64,000 nt of DNA from Sulfitobacter noctilucae (GCF_000622365.1 NZ_JASC01000014.1:1674001-1738000), one strand, 5' to 3'; shown: positions 8,099 to 16,980, counted from the stretch's first letter. Numbers and translations are program-made. The notes: generated by a model from the letters alone, not told the origin.

Positions 8099-9286
8099 TT
8101 AAGCCCCAAGGGCCGCTGGCAACTGCTGGTAGCCATGAAAGCGGATGCGACCACCAGATATGCGATCCGTGGACAGCTCATAGCTCGGGTAGCGATGCAG
8201 GAACCGCGCGATGGCGATACGCCCTTCCATGCGCGCAAGGGTCAACCCAACGCAGACATGCGGACCACCGGCAAAGGCCAGATGGCGGTTAGGCTGCCGC
8301 CGCACATCGAAAACCGAAGGATCGTCAAACACGTCCGGGTCGCGGTTGGCCGCACCAATGCAAAGGTGCAAATTGGTATGGGGCGGAATAGAATACCCGC
8401 AGATGGTGACGGTGGCCGTCGTCTCGCGGTTCCCGAACTGGTTGGGGGAACGCAGGCGCAAGACTTCTTCAACAGCGGTATCAATCAGGCTCACGTCATC
8501 AAGCAATCGCTGCTTTTGCGCCGGATGGTCGTACAACAGGGCAAGACCGTTCCCGATCAGGTTGGTCGTGGTCTCATGCCCCGCATTCAGGATAAAAATG
8601 CAATTCTGGATCAGCTCGATTTCGGTCAGCTGGCCGCTTTTATCTCCGGCGATAAGGCGGGTCAGGACGTCGGTATCCGGGTCCCCCGGCGCAGCGCGGC
8701 GGCGGGCGATAAGGTCTTGTAAATAAGCCTTGAACTCCGATACGGCGCTCTGCCCCTTGGCCAGTTGCGCCTCTGTTAGCGTAGGCTCCAGCGCACCGAG
8801 AATGGCAAGGGACCAGTCGCGCAGGGGATGACGCTCTGACATCGGGATATCCAGCAGATTGCCAATGATCTGGATCGGAATGATGGAGGCGAAATCCTCG
8901 ATCAGATCGGGGCTTTGCGGCATTTCATCAAGCAGCGTATCAACGGTGTCGATCAACCCCGGCTCCATCCGCGCCAGCGCTTTCGGCGTCAGCGCCCCCG
9001 TCATGATCCGCCGCACGCGGGTGTGCAGCGGCGGGTCGTTGAAGACGAGGCTCGTCGTGTGATGCTCAAACAGCGGCGTGCCGGGGCCGAACTTCGGCGC
9101 GAAGGCTTGTTTTTTATCGGAGATATAGAGGGTCGTGTCGCGGTAGATGGCGTTCAGATCGGCGTGTTTCGTGATGAGAAACGATCCGTCAGGCTGGGGC
9201 GTGACGGGGCTGTTTTGCAGCAGGTCGTCATAATGCGGGAAAGGGTTTTCGGTGAAACCTTCGGGGGGATTGGCGAGGTTGAACAT
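8099..9286 (-). CDS. Cytochrome P450
   Basis: A 395-residue soluble bacterial P450. The I-helix Ala-Gly-His-Glu-Thr-Thr motif lies at 235-240, the Glu-x-x-Arg pair at 274-277, and the haem-binding loop Phe-Ala-Gly-Gly-Pro-His-Val-Cys-Val-Gly at 338-347 with the ligand Cys345. It would hydroxylate an unknown organic substrate using electrons from a ferredoxin system, but no ferredoxin or reductase gene is adjacent. The ATG at 9286 has no good Shine-Dalgarno sequence, so the exact start is less certain than the family. It lies next to a palindromic repeat and an AT-richer HEPN gene. Confidence 0.93.
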   Translation of the reverse strand: MFNLANPPEGFTENPFPHYDDLLQNSPVTPQPDGSFLITKHADLNAIYRDTTLYISDKKQAFAPKFGPGTPLFEHHTTSLVFNDPPLHTRVRRIMTGALTPKALARMEPGLIDTVDTLLDEMPQSPDLIEDFASIIPIQIIGNLLDIPMSERHPLRDWSLAILGALEPTLTEAQLAKGQSAVSEFKAYLQDLIARRRAAPGDPDTDVLTRLIAGDKSGQLTEIELIQNCIFILNAGHETTTNLIGNGLALLYDHPAQKQRLLDDVSLIDTAVEEVLRLRSPNQFGNRETTATVTICGYSIPPHTNLHLCIGAANRDPDVFDDPSVFDVRRQPNRHLAFAGGPHVCVGLTLARMEGRIAIARFLHRYPSYELSTDRISGGRIRFHGYQQLPAALGA

Positions 9287-9408
9287 GGGGGGAGTTTGGG
9301 TGTTTTACGGGGGGCGTCAACGGGAGATATGAATGGTTCGTTAATTGTCACACCTTGTGCACAGGGCGTATACCGCGCGTGCATACGCGGGTTTTTCGCG
9401 GCGGTGCG

Positions 9409-9485
9409 GCGTAGGGTGGGTTTTTAACCCACGCGTTTGATGTGATCGAGATCAGGGACGCGTGGGGACACGCCCCACCCTACGC
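9409..9485. repeat. GTAGGGTGGG-type inverted repeat (REP-like)
   Basis: The arm GCGTAGGGTGGG at 9409-9420 is perfectly inverted at 9474-9485, separated by 53 bases that themselves hold GGGTTTTTAACCC and CGTGGGGACACGCCCC palindromes. Related GTAGGGT elements occur at 25485 and 61297 in this window. The right arm contains the TAG stop codon of the leftward HEPN gene. Confidence 0.7.
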
Positions 9486-10181
9486 TTGATGGTGGAGCAA
9501 TGGTATTCTATTCCACGGACTCCGGTTTTCGGTCATTATCGAAGAAATGTGATATCTAAGGAAATTGTCGGTATCTATCGTAAATTGATCAATCATGTCG
9601 ACATAACCGGACAGACAATCGCGACGGACATATTCTGCGTCCGCCCCACGGTGAGCAATCTCACCTCGAAGCGTCACAAAGGAGTTCAGACTCTCACGAG
9701 GATTCGACCAAGCGGCTTCGAGGTCCGCTTCTGCAACACCCAACCAGTCATGAAGTAGCGATGAAATTTGGCCAAATTTTGGGGTGTTAAGCCGGTTACA
9801 GTGCGCTGTCACAGTTTCTAAGTACACATCCTTCCAGCCAGAACCACAAAGCTTTAAAACACCAAAGTTATGCGTGTCGGCCTTCGAAGCCTTCACCAAT
9901 TGACCTTTGACACGGTCAGGAAGAGCGTCAGGAACATCGGCAGTGTCTACTAAGAAATTTGCGCACTCAATTGTGACGTCTTCAATATATAGCTCCCAGG
10001 CACTGCAAAGGCTCAAGACACCACTTCTGGTAATATGTCCTAGGTGTCTGCGACCTCTCCCCGGAGGACTAAGCTCCTCGTGGGTTTGCAATAGCTTCGT
10101 CACGTCTGGAAGGAGCTTTCTCTTAAAGTTCTGTCTAGAATTTGAGGGCACTACCCAATTACCCCCATAAACTCCCGCCAT
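9480..10181 (-). CDS. HEPN-domain protein, possible ribonuclease (RiboL-PSP-HEPN-like)
   Basis: The 233-residue product is largely alpha-helical. It carries Leu-Arg-Gly-Glu-Ile-Ala-His-Arg-Gly at 171-179, the Arg-x4-His active-site motif of HEPN nucleases, and an earlier Ser-Ala-Trp-Glu-Leu-Tyr-Ile-Glu helix at 60-67 like that of RiboL-PSP-HEPN proteins. HEPN domains cut RNA in toxin-antitoxin, abortive infection and CRISPR systems. No antitoxin or nucleotidyltransferase partner is next to it. The gene is visibly richer in A and T than its neighbours, its start overlaps the thyX 3' end by 31 bases, and its stop lies in a palindromic repeat, all suggesting acquisition. Nuclease activity is inferred from the motif only. 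Confidence 0.7.
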   Translation of the reverse strand: MAGVYGGNWVVPSNSRQNFKRKLLPDVTKLLQTHEELSPPGRGRRHLGHITRSGVLSLCSAWELYIEDVTIECANFLVDTADVPDALPDRVKGQLVKASKADTHNFGVLKLCGSGWKDVYLETVTAHCNRLNTPKFGQISSLLHDWLGVAEADLEAAWSNPRESLNSFVTLRGEIAHRGADAEYVRRDCLSGYVDMIDQFTIDTDNFLRYHISSIMTENRSPWNRIPLLHHQA

Positions 10182-11056
10182 TCCCCCTTGCTCATTCCAG
10201 AGGTCTCCTGCGTCACCTCTTCCCCCGCGATCATGCGGCGCACGCAGTCCAGCGCCTTGCCGGACATCGTGGCACCGCCCAGACGGTAGTCCTCGAAAGC
10301 GCTGTAGGCCGCGGGCACCCAGTCGGCGACAACTTTGCAGATCGCGTCGGCGTAAACCCTTATTTCATACTGTGCGTGTTTATCTGCCCGCAGGCGCAGG
10401 AAATGAAACAGGTTATGGAGGTCCACTTTCCAGTACCATTGGGTATAGATGTTCGCGGGCAGGTTCATGCGGGCGAGTTCGCGGGCGAGGCCGTCTTGTC
10501 CCTCGTCTGAGATCATCTGTTCGTAGTGATCATAGGCGCGGTTTGAATCGGTCTTGAGGATTTCGAGCACGCGGGCGGCTTCCTCGCCCTCCAGCAGGCC
10601 GCCCCTGCCCTGATTGTTCACCACGCTCTGCGCGTTCAGGTGATCGGGCGCGGGGATGTAGAATTCACGGTCCAGGATCGAATAGCGGGCGGAGTATTCG
10701 TTGACGTTGGCGGTGCGGTGCCGGATCCACTGGCGGGCGACAAAGACGGGCAGTTTGACGTGCAGTTTGATCTCGCACATCTCGAACGGCGTCGAATGCC
10801 AGTGGCGCATGAGATAGCGGATCAGCCCTTCGTCGTTCTGCACCGATTTGGTGCCCTTGCCGTAAGACACGCGGGCGGCCTGACAGATGGCAGAATCGTC
10901 GCCCATATAGTCGATGACGCGGATGAACCCGTGGTCGAGCACGTCATAGGCTTTGTACAGATGCGCCTCCATCCCCGGCACGGTGGCGCGCAGGGTCTGG
11001 TGTGACTGGCTGCGCTGTTCGTCGATTTCGGCTTGCTGTTCAGGGCTAAGAGGCAT
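10151..11056 (-). CDS. thyX: Flavin-dependent thymidylate synthase
   Basis: ThyX makes dTMP from dUMP with FAD, NADPH and methylene-tetrahydrofolate. The 301-residue protein has the diagnostic Arg-His-Arg-x4-Asn-Glu-x-Ser-x-Arg motif at 112-124. The ATG at 11056 has a GAAGGA ribosome site eight bases upstream; the frame is open for another 130 codons but with no family similarity there. The rightward lipoprotein gene is divergent, with a 193-base gap. The downstream HEPN gene overlaps its last codons. Confidence 0.97.
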   Translation of the reverse strand: MPLSPEQQAEIDEQRSQSHQTLRATVPGMEAHLYKAYDVLDHGFIRVIDYMGDDSAICQAARVSYGKGTKSVQNDEGLIRYLMRHWHSTPFEMCEIKLHVKLPVFVARQWIRHRTANVNEYSARYSILDREFYIPAPDHLNAQSVVNNQGRGGLLEGEEAARVLEILKTDSNRAYDHYEQMISDEGQDGLARELARMNLPANIYTQWYWKVDLHNLFHFLRLRADKHAQYEIRVYADAICKVVADWVPAAYSAFEDYRLGGATMSGKALDCVRRMIAGEEVTQETSGMSKGEWREFMGVIG

Positions 11057-11249
11057 TGGCGCGGTCCTTCGGGCGACGTGGATTCGCCTGCCACTATATC
11101 TGGCGGGATGCCGCGCAGGAACAGCGATATGGGGTATTGTTTTTTGACCACCCGTGCCCGTGTATTTGTGCGAAACATCAGGCGGGCCGTTGACAAAGGG
11201 GCATTGATGTTGGGATTGTCGCACAAACTCAGGCGATAGGCAGGCGAAG

Positions 11250-12284
11250 ATGAAATTCAATGTGGCAGGGCTGATGCTGTGCACCTTTTTGGTCGGGTGC
11301 GGCGGAACCGCGCCTTTTGGCGAGGATGCAACAGGCGATGACGTCGCCGATCCCGAGATCATCGAAAGCAACCGCGAGGTGCCGCCCGGCACGACGCAAC
11401 CGGAAGCCGGTGCCACCATTTTCCGCAAAGAGCCGCTGTCGGAAGAGGGCAACGGATTTGCCGAAAGCGTGTCCTACAACGCCGACGATGATACCTTTTT
11501 CGTCGACAACCTGCCGTTCGATGGCAGCGATGACACTCCCTACATCCGTGGTCGGGCTGTTGGCAGCCTTGGTCCCTATGCAGTTTATGAGGCCGTCGAT
11601 CAGTATCCCGATACGGACACCGGTGCCAGAATTAACCAGTTCACCCACCGCGCTATCTACGGCGTGAGCCGCTCCGGCCAGACCGAATTCGCGATTGTCC
11701 GTTCCGGTGCCTATGTGAACTACGGTTTCGGCGGCTTTGTCTATGAGCGCAACGGTTCTGTGAACCTGCCCACGACCGGTCAGGCGCTGTATAACGGGAA
11801 AGGCGCGGGCCTGCGTGATTATACCGGCCGCGGCGGGCTGGAGTATTCGACATCCGACGTACAGATCGCCGTGGATTTCGGGGATTTCAACGAGCAAACC
11901 GGCCAGTACGAGGGCGCGGTAGACGGATTTGTCTTTAACCGCCGGATCTTCGACACTACCGGGACCGAGATCACCCAAGACATTCTTTCGCGGATCAACG
12001 CGGGCAACAATTCGTCGCTTCAGGCGGTGCCGAACATCGTGTTCCGCATCGGTCCGAATGCGCTGGACCCCAATGGCGAGATCGTCGGCACGCTTGGATC
12101 GCGTTTTGCCAACAATTCCGATCAAGCGGTGACGTTCGAGGAAGGCAATTATTACGGCATCATCTCGGGCGACAATGCCGAAGAGATCGTTGGCATAATT
12201 GTTGCGGAATCGACCGTTGACCCCTCCGCTGACGGGGTGCGAGACACCATCGGGTTTACGATCTACCGCGAAGCCAATCAGTAA
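11250..12284 (+). CDS. Outer-membrane lipoprotein, transferrin-binding-protein-like barrel; probable Slam client
   Basis: A lipoprotein signal peptide ends in Leu-Val-Gly-Cys with the lipidated Cys at 17. The 344-residue protein is acidic, with Gly-, Tyr- and Phe-rich beta strands throughout. The C-terminal third contains [10 protein letters not shown] and Asn-Tyr-Tyr-Gly-Ile-Ile-Ser-Gly-Asp stretches like the C-terminal beta-barrel of TbpB/HphA-type proteins. That barrel is what Slam exporters recognise. The next gene, overlapping by one base, is a Slam homologue, so this is probably its surface-displayed or secreted client. The ligand is unknown; iron or haem would be guesses from the family. 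Confidence 0.72.
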   Translation: MKFNVAGLMLCTFLVGCGGTAPFGEDATGDDVADPEIIESNREVPPGTTQPEAGATIFRKEPLSEEGNGFAESVSYNADDDTFFVDNLPFDGSDDTPYIRGRAVGSLGPYAVYEAVDQYPDTDTGARINQFTHRAIYGVSRSGQTEFAIVRSGAYVNYGFGGFVYERNGSVNLPTTGQALYNGKGAGLRDYTGRGGLEYSTSDVQIAVDFGDFNEQTGQYEGAVDGFVFNRRIFDTTGTEITQDILSRINAGNNSSLQAVPNIVFRIGPNALDPNGEIVGTLGSRFANNSDQAVTFEEGNYYGIISGDNAEEIVGIIVAESTVDPSADGVRDTIGFTIYREANQ

Positions 12285-13666
12285 TGCCCGTCAGGCTGGT
12301 GCGATGTATCGCTGCAGCCGCGCTGGGTGCTCTGATCGGCACTGCGGCCGTGCCGCAGACGGTCGAACTAACCCCGGATGAGCTGCGACAGGCCGCTGTC
12401 GCGTCCTTGCGCGGCGGCGATGCGGCAACCGCGCGGCGTTATGCTGCCGGATTGATCGCGAGGGACCCTTCAGATCTGAATGCACAGTTGATCTTTGCAC
12501 GCGCGGCGCGTGACATGGGGGATACTGTCCCTGCCCGCGGGGCGGCGCGATCGGCTTGGCGATTGTCCGAAACCGATGAAGAACGCTATGCAGCCGCGTT
12601 GATCACCGCACAGATCCTGTCGACCGAAGGCAAACGCACCCGTGCGCAGCTCTGGATCAGGCGGGCCGTGCAGAACGCTCCCAACGACATGCTACGCGCG
12701 CGGGCCGGACAGGATTTTTCCTATGTGAAGCAGCGCAATCCGTGGAAAACCGACCTCAGCCTGACACTTGCACCGAATTCCAACATCAACAACGGCTCTG
12801 CGCGGGACAGCTCGCGGCTGAACTACGCGATTTCGGAGTTGTTATTCGGGGAACCGATCGAGTTTGATCTGGGCACCGAGGCACAGGCCATCGCAGGCGT
12901 AGAATTTGGCGGGTCGGTGCGCACGCGGTACCGTTTTTACCAAACACCGACTACGGCCCATGACGCGAAACTCGGGCTAAGCTATCGCAGTTTTGTCATC
13001 ACCGACGATCTAGGCGATGTGGACGTCAGCGGGTCGGATTTCGCCTATGGCACGGTGTCACTGGGCTATGGGTTCCGGACCTTCAACATGGACAAAAAGG
13101 GCGAATTGGCTCTGGATGCCGAGGCCGGTCAAAGCTGGTACGGCGGGGCGCGTTACGCAAGCTACGCGAGGCTACAGGCCCAACAGACGCTGGCCACGGA
13201 TGTGCGCCAACAACTGCGCTTCGGGGCTGAACTGGAACGGCAATGGGGCCAGGCCACACCGGACCGCGACACGGTTGGTCTGTCGGCCAGCATCACGCAT
13301 GGTTTTGCCTCGGGCAACAGCGGGTTTGCGGGGCTTTACCTGAGCGCAGCACAATCGGATGATGCGACCGTAGAATATGGCGAGGTGCTGGTACGCACCG
13401 GCCTCGCGCTGGCAAAGCCGGTGATGGGGGCAGCCTTGCAGGTCGGTCTTGGGATCAGTTTTCGGGACTATGAGTTCAGCCGCGATGACCCAACGGGGCG
13501 TCAGGACAAGCGCATCTTTGCGGATGTCACGGCGACCTTCAAGGACATCGACTATTACGGGTTCAACCCCACGCTCACCCTTTCTGCCTCCGCCACCGAC
13601 AGCAACGTCGGTCTTTATGATGTGAACCGGCTTGGCCTGAGCATCGGGATCAAATCTGCGTTCTGA
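12284..13666 (+). CDS. Surface lipoprotein assembly modifier (Slam, DUF560-type barrel)
   Basis: The 460-residue protein starts with a signal peptide (hydrophobic 6-22), followed by helical TPR-like repeats (about 28-150, Ala/Arg/Leu-rich). It then switches at Asn-Pro-Trp-Lys-Thr-Asp-Leu to a beta-barrel of alternating aromatic strands and ends in the terminal Phe typical of outer-membrane proteins. The Pro-Asn-Ser-Asn-Ile-Asn-Asn-Gly sequence at the junction is characteristic of the Slam/DUF560 family. Slam proteins move specific lipoproteins across the outer membrane. Its ATG overlaps the stop of the preceding lipoprotein gene, which strongly suggests that protein is the cargo. Confidence 0.85.
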   Translation: MPVRLVRCIAAAALGALIGTAAVPQTVELTPDELRQAAVASLRGGDAATARRYAAGLIARDPSDLNAQLIFARAARDMGDTVPARGAARSAWRLSETDEERYAAALITAQILSTEGKRTRAQLWIRRAVQNAPNDMLRARAGQDFSYVKQRNPWKTDLSLTLAPNSNINNGSARDSSRLNYAISELLFGEPIEFDLGTEAQAIAGVEFGGSVRTRYRFYQTPTTAHDAKLGLSYRSFVITDDLGDVDVSGSDFAYGTVSLGYGFRTFNMDKKGELALDAEAGQSWYGGARYASYARLQAQQTLATDVRQQLRFGAELERQWGQATPDRDTVGLSASITHGFASGNSGFAGLYLSAAQSDDATVEYGEVLVRTGLALAKPVMGAALQVGLGISFRDYEFSRDDPTGRQDKRIFADVTATFKDIDYYGFNPTLTLSASATDSNVGLYDVNRLGLSIGIKSAF

Positions 13667-13750
13667 ACCGGTCAAGCTGCCGCGAACGGCTGGCATCCCG
13701 GTCCAGCCATGCTAGGTTCGATGCCAAGCGAACATCAAAGGAGAGCCCCA

Positions 13751-14185
13751 ATGCCAATCAAATACCTGCACACGATGGTGCGTGTTAAAGACCTCGACGC
13801 GTCAATCGCCTTTTACAAATTGCTCGGGCTGGTGGAGCGCCGCCGGATGGAACACGAGGAAGGGCGTTTCACACTGGTTTTCCTCTGCCCCCCCGGCATG
13901 GACGATGGGCATGCGGATGTGGAGCTCACCTACAACTGGGATGGCGATGATGAACTGCCCAGCGACAGCCGGCATTTCGGACACCTAGCCTATACCGTTG
14001 AAAACATTTACGAAACCTGCCAATTCCTGATGGACAACGGTGTGACAATCAACCGTCCCCCACGAGAGGGGCGCATGGCATTCGTGCGCAGCCCTGACAA
14101 TATCTCGGTCGAGTTGTTGCAGGAAGGCGATGCGCTTGAGCCCGCCGAGCCATGGAAGAGCATGGAAAACGTAGGCCACTGGTAA
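13751..14185 (+). CDS. gloA: Lactoylglutathione lyase (glyoxalase I)
   Basis: Glyoxalase I converts the hemithioacetal of methylglyoxal and glutathione to S-lactoylglutathione. The 144-residue VOC-fold protein has the GloA start Tyr-Leu-His-Thr-Met-Val-Arg-Val-Lys-Asp-Leu, the Ser-Ile-Ala-Phe-Tyr and Leu-Gly-Leu segments, Glu in Val-Glu-Leu-Thr-Tyr-Asn-Trp, His in Gly-His-Leu-Ala-Tyr, and Glu in Ile-Ser-Val-Glu-Leu, which are the expected metal ligands. The ATG at 13751 follows AAAGGAG. The following DUF1194 gene starts 44 bases after its stop. Confidence 0.93.
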   Translation: MPIKYLHTMVRVKDLDASIAFYKLLGLVERRRMEHEEGRFTLVFLCPPGMDDGHADVELTYNWDGDDELPSDSRHFGHLAYTVENIYETCQFLMDNGVTINRPPREGRMAFVRSPDNISVELLQEGDALEPAEPWKSMENVGHW

Positions 14186-14229
14186 GTCGGGGCATTGGTA
14201 AACCCGCCCGCGCGGGTTCGGAGTGTGAT

Positions 14230-14928
14230 GTGATCAAAACCGCCGCAGCGCTGGCCCTGTTCTGCGCCCCGCCCGCAGAGGCAGCGGACTGCCGGCTGGC
14301 GTTGTTGCTTGGTTTGGATATTTCAAGCTCGGTTGATCCCTCCGAAGATGCGCTGCAACGCGGCGGTTTGCGGGCGGCCTTGCTGTCACCCACGGTCCAA
14401 GAGGCATTCTTTGCGATTGATATGCCTGTCGCCCTGGCCGCCTTTGAATGGTCGGGGCGCTACAACCAGGAAGTAATTCTGGATTGGACGATGGTGCGCA
14501 ACCCTGACCAATTGCTTGGGGCCGCGGACCAAATAGGGCTGAGCAAGCGCAGCCATGCGCATTTTCCCACGGCAATTGGAAATGCACTGGAGTTCGGGGC
14601 GCAGATGATGGCGCGGGGGCCGGATTGTCTGGCCCGCACCATCGATATGGCAGGTGATGGTGAAAACAACGAGGGGCCGGGGCCGCGCGAGATCTATGCC
14701 TACGGAACATTCAACGGCATCACCGTCAATGCGCTGGTGATTACAAATGCAGCCGATTTTCAGACACCACACAGTTTGACCCAATTTTTCGCAGACGAGG
14801 TGGTTCATGGGCCGGGGGCCTTTATGGTCACGGCAAATGGGTTTCAGGATTTTGAACGCGCCATGCGGCTTAAGCTGGAACGGGAGTTGCAGGTCGCTGT
14901 GATGAGCGCTTTGGTGCCGGCGCAATGA
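14230..14928 (+). CDS. DUF1194 exported von Willebrand-like protein, copy 1 of 3
   Basis: The 232-residue product has a short signal peptide (2-18) and a von Willebrand A-like fold starting with Leu-Gly-Leu-Asp-Ile-Ser-Ser-Ser, whose Asp-x-Ser-x-Ser (30-34) is a metal-dependent adhesion site. A conserved Asp-Met-Ala-Gly-Asp-Gly-Glu-Asn-Asn block follows near 140. I chose the GTG at 14230 because GGAG lies six bases before it and the signal peptide then begins properly; the upstream ATG at 14152 lies inside gloA and adds a charged leader. It overlaps copy 2 by ATGA. The function of DUF1194 is unknown; metal-dependent protein binding in the periplasm is a reasonable guess. Confidence 0.85.
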   Translation: MIKTAAALALFCAPPAEAADCRLALLLGLDISSSVDPSEDALQRGGLRAALLSPTVQEAFFAIDMPVALAAFEWSGRYNQEVILDWTMVRNPDQLLGAADQIGLSKRSHAHFPTAIGNALEFGAQMMARGPDCLARTIDMAGDGENNEGPGPREIYAYGTFNGITVNALVITNAADFQTPHSLTQFFADEVVHGPGAFMVTANGFQDFERAMRLKLERELQVAVMSALVPAQ

Positions 14929-15629
14929 TCCGCGCGGTCCTCTTCGCGTTGCTTATCGCCGCCCCCGGTATCGCAAGCGCAAACTGCCGTTTAGCGCTAT
15001 TGCTGGCGGTGGATGTATCCAGCTCTGTCGACGCGACCGAAGACCAGTTGCAGCGGAGTGGTATCGTGGCGGCGCTGACCGCACCCAATGTGATAGCTGC
15101 TTTTCTCGCCGCGGACCAACCTGTGGCGCTGGCAGCCTACGAATGGTCAGGCCGCTATCAACAGGATGTGCTGCTGGACTGGATGTTGATCAACAGCAAA
15201 GCCGCCCTGATTACCGCCGCAGAGACCATTGCGGCGACCAAGCGGCAGCATGCAGACTACCCCACCGCCATCGGTTATGCCTTGGGGTATGGCAAGCGGA
15301 TGCTGGAACGTGGGCCGCGCTGTGACCGTCAAACCATCGACATGGCAGGCGACGGTCAGAACAATGACGGTTTTGGACCGCGTGACGCCTATGCCGCCTA
15401 CCCGTTTCACGGCATCACGGTGAACGGGTTGGCCATCAACGCCGCCGACTTTGAAGGTGAGTTGGGGTTGATCGCCTTTTATCGCGCTGAAGTCTTGCAT
15501 GGCCCGGGGGCCTTTTTGGAAGTCGCCAACGGTTTTGAAGATTTCGAGCGGGCGATGCGACGCAAGCTGGAGCGGGAGGTCGCGCCGCCCGTGATGGGCA
15601 GTACCCCTGCGATGGAACCGAAAGGATGA
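14925..15629 (+). CDS. DUF1194 exported von Willebrand-like protein, copy 2 of 3
   Basis: A 234-residue paralogue of the preceding gene with which it shares most motifs: signal peptide to Ala-Ser-Ala near 20, Leu-Ala-Val-Asp-Val-Ser-Ser-Ser-Val-Asp with the metal site, Ala-Ala-Tyr-Glu-Trp-Ser-Gly-Arg-Tyr, His-Ala-Asp-Tyr-Pro-Thr-Ala-Ile-Gly, and Asp-Met-Ala-Gly-Asp-Gly-Gln-Asn-Asn. The His-Gly-Pro-Gly-Ala-Phe block near the C-terminus is also shared. Copies 1 and 2 look closer to each other than to copy 3. It overlaps both neighbours by ATGA, so the three are co-translated. Confidence 0.87.
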   Translation: MIRAVLFALLIAAPGIASANCRLALLLAVDVSSSVDATEDQLQRSGIVAALTAPNVIAAFLAADQPVALAAYEWSGRYQQDVLLDWMLINSKAALITAAETIAATKRQHADYPTAIGYALGYGKRMLERGPRCDRQTIDMAGDGQNNDGFGPRDAYAAYPFHGITVNGLAINAADFEGELGLIAFYRAEVLHGPGAFLEVANGFEDFERAMRRKLEREVAPPVMGSTPAMEPKG

Positions 15630-16369
15630 TCCGCGCGTGGATCATGGCTGCCGTGTTGATGGCATGCGCGGGGACCGCAACCGCCAACTGCCGACAGGCG
15701 CTGGTGCTGGCGCTGGATGTGTCGGGGTCAGTGGATGCGCGGGAATACCACTTGCAGATGGGGGGCGTAGCGGCGGCACTTGATAGCGCAGAGGTACGCA
15801 ACAGGCTGATGGCGATGCCCGCCGCGCCGGTGCGTCTGGCGATATTCGAGTGGTCCGGGGCCGCGGATCAGGCCATCATCGTACCCTGGACAGAAATTGA
15901 TAGTGAGGTCACGCTGGACGGTGTCATCGCGAAGCTGCGCAGCACAGAGCGGCGCGAAGCGACACCGGCTACGGCATTGGGCGTCGCCGTTAAGGAGGGG
16001 CACCGGCTTCTGAACCAGCAGCCCGACTGCTTGAAAAAGACCCTCGATATTTCGGGGGATGGCAAGTCCAACCTTGGACCACGTCCCCGCGATATCCGTA
16101 TGCAGATCGACGATGGCAACATCACGGTCAACGCATTGGTCATTGGCGTGGATGATCCACAGATGGGCGATATCAGGCAGGCCGAGATTGCCGAGCTTTC
16201 CTCATACTTTCGCGCTGACGTGATTATGGGGCCGGATGCCTTTGTTCAAACGGCCATCGGGTTTCCGGACTACGCCCGCGCCATGAAAGAAAAGCTGATC
16301 CGTGAGTTGGAGGGTCTGGTTTTTTCGGAACTGAAGGCTGAAGCACTCATCGCGTCACCGCTTCGCTAA
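15626..16369 (+). CDS. DUF1194 exported von Willebrand-like protein, copy 3 of 3
   Basis: The 247-residue third paralogue has a signal peptide ending near residue 21 (Ala-Thr-Ala-Asn), Leu-Asp-Val-Ser-Gly-Ser-Val-Asp as its metal site, and Asp-Ile-Ser-Gly-Asp-Gly-Lys-Ser-Asn in place of the Asp-Met-Ala block. It also has an extra loop before Glu-Leu-Ser-Ser-Tyr-Phe and a longer C-terminus. Its greater divergence suggests a different partner from copies 1 and 2. It ends 24 bases before the convergent MarR-type regulator gene, with no obvious terminator between. Confidence 0.87.
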   Translation: MIRAWIMAAVLMACAGTATANCRQALVLALDVSGSVDAREYHLQMGGVAAALDSAEVRNRLMAMPAAPVRLAIFEWSGAADQAIIVPWTEIDSEVTLDGVIAKLRSTERREATPATALGVAVKEGHRLLNQQPDCLKKTLDISGDGKSNLGPRPRDIRMQIDDGNITVNALVIGVDDPQMGDIRQAEIAELSSYFRADVIMGPDAFVQTAIGFPDYARAMKEKLIRELEGLVFSELKAEALIASPLR

Positions 16370-16393
16370 AAGCTTCTCCGACAGAATAGGCTA

Positions 16394-16894
16394 TCAATAG
16401 ATATAGCGGATCTGATCGGTCCAGTACCGCTCCATCCGCTTGAGCGACGCCGTGATTTCGGCGATACCGTCCTGACCCAAAACACCCTTGTCGCGCAGAC
16501 CTTCAGCATGACGGCCAAACAGGTCAGAGACAACATCGCGGATGTTGCGCCCTTTTTCAGTCAGCCGCACCCGCACCGACCGGCGGTCAATCTCGCAGCG
16601 TTGGTGGTGCATGAACCCCATCTCGACCAGCTTTTTCAGGTTATAGCTCACATTGCTGCCCTGATAGTAACCGCGGCTTTTCAGTTCGCCCGCCGTCACT
16701 TCATTATCCCCGATATTGAACAACAACAGCGCCTGCACGGCGTTGATCTCAAGCACGCCGACACGCTCGAATTCATCCTTGATCACGTCGAGCAGCAACC
16801 GGTGCAACCGCTCTACCAAAGACAGCGCCTCCAGGTAGCCGACCATGAAATCCTTGTTGCGCACACTTTGTAGAATAGGGTCTTGAATGCTCAT
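16394..16894 (-). CDS. MarR-family winged-helix regulator (LdtR-like)
   Basis: The 166-residue protein has a helical dimerisation N-terminus and a winged-helix domain (about 50-125). It contains Ser-Arg-Gly-Tyr-Tyr-Gln-Gly-Ser-Asn-Val-Ser-Tyr-Asn-Leu-Lys-Lys-Leu as recognition helix, then a wing with Cys-Glu-Ile-Asp-Arg-Arg-Ser-Val-Arg-Val-Arg-Leu-Thr. This pattern resembles the alphaproteobacterial LdtR group, which controls cell-wall transpeptidase and stress genes. The ATG at 16894 has GGAGA six bases upstream; an in-frame TTG at 16912 does not. The target genes are not evident from this window. Confidence 0.82.
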   Translation of the reverse strand: MSIQDPILQSVRNKDFMVGYLEALSLVERLHRLLLDVIKDEFERVGVLEINAVQALLLFNIGDNEVTAGELKSRGYYQGSNVSYNLKKLVEMGFMHHQRCEIDRRSVRVRLTEKGRNIRDVVSDLFGRHAEGLRDKGVLGQDGIAEITASLKRMERYWTDQIRYIY

Positions 16895-16980
16895 AATCTG
16901 TCTCCGACTCAATCTGTTGAGGGGGAAACTGAAGAATAAAACAGAATATTTCGTTAAACCGTTCGGACAGACCCTAACGC

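Noticed and set aside
11190..11218. TTGACA as -35 for the Slam lipoprotein gene
   Set aside because: The -35 word is perfect, but nothing resembling a -10 lies 16-18 bases later.
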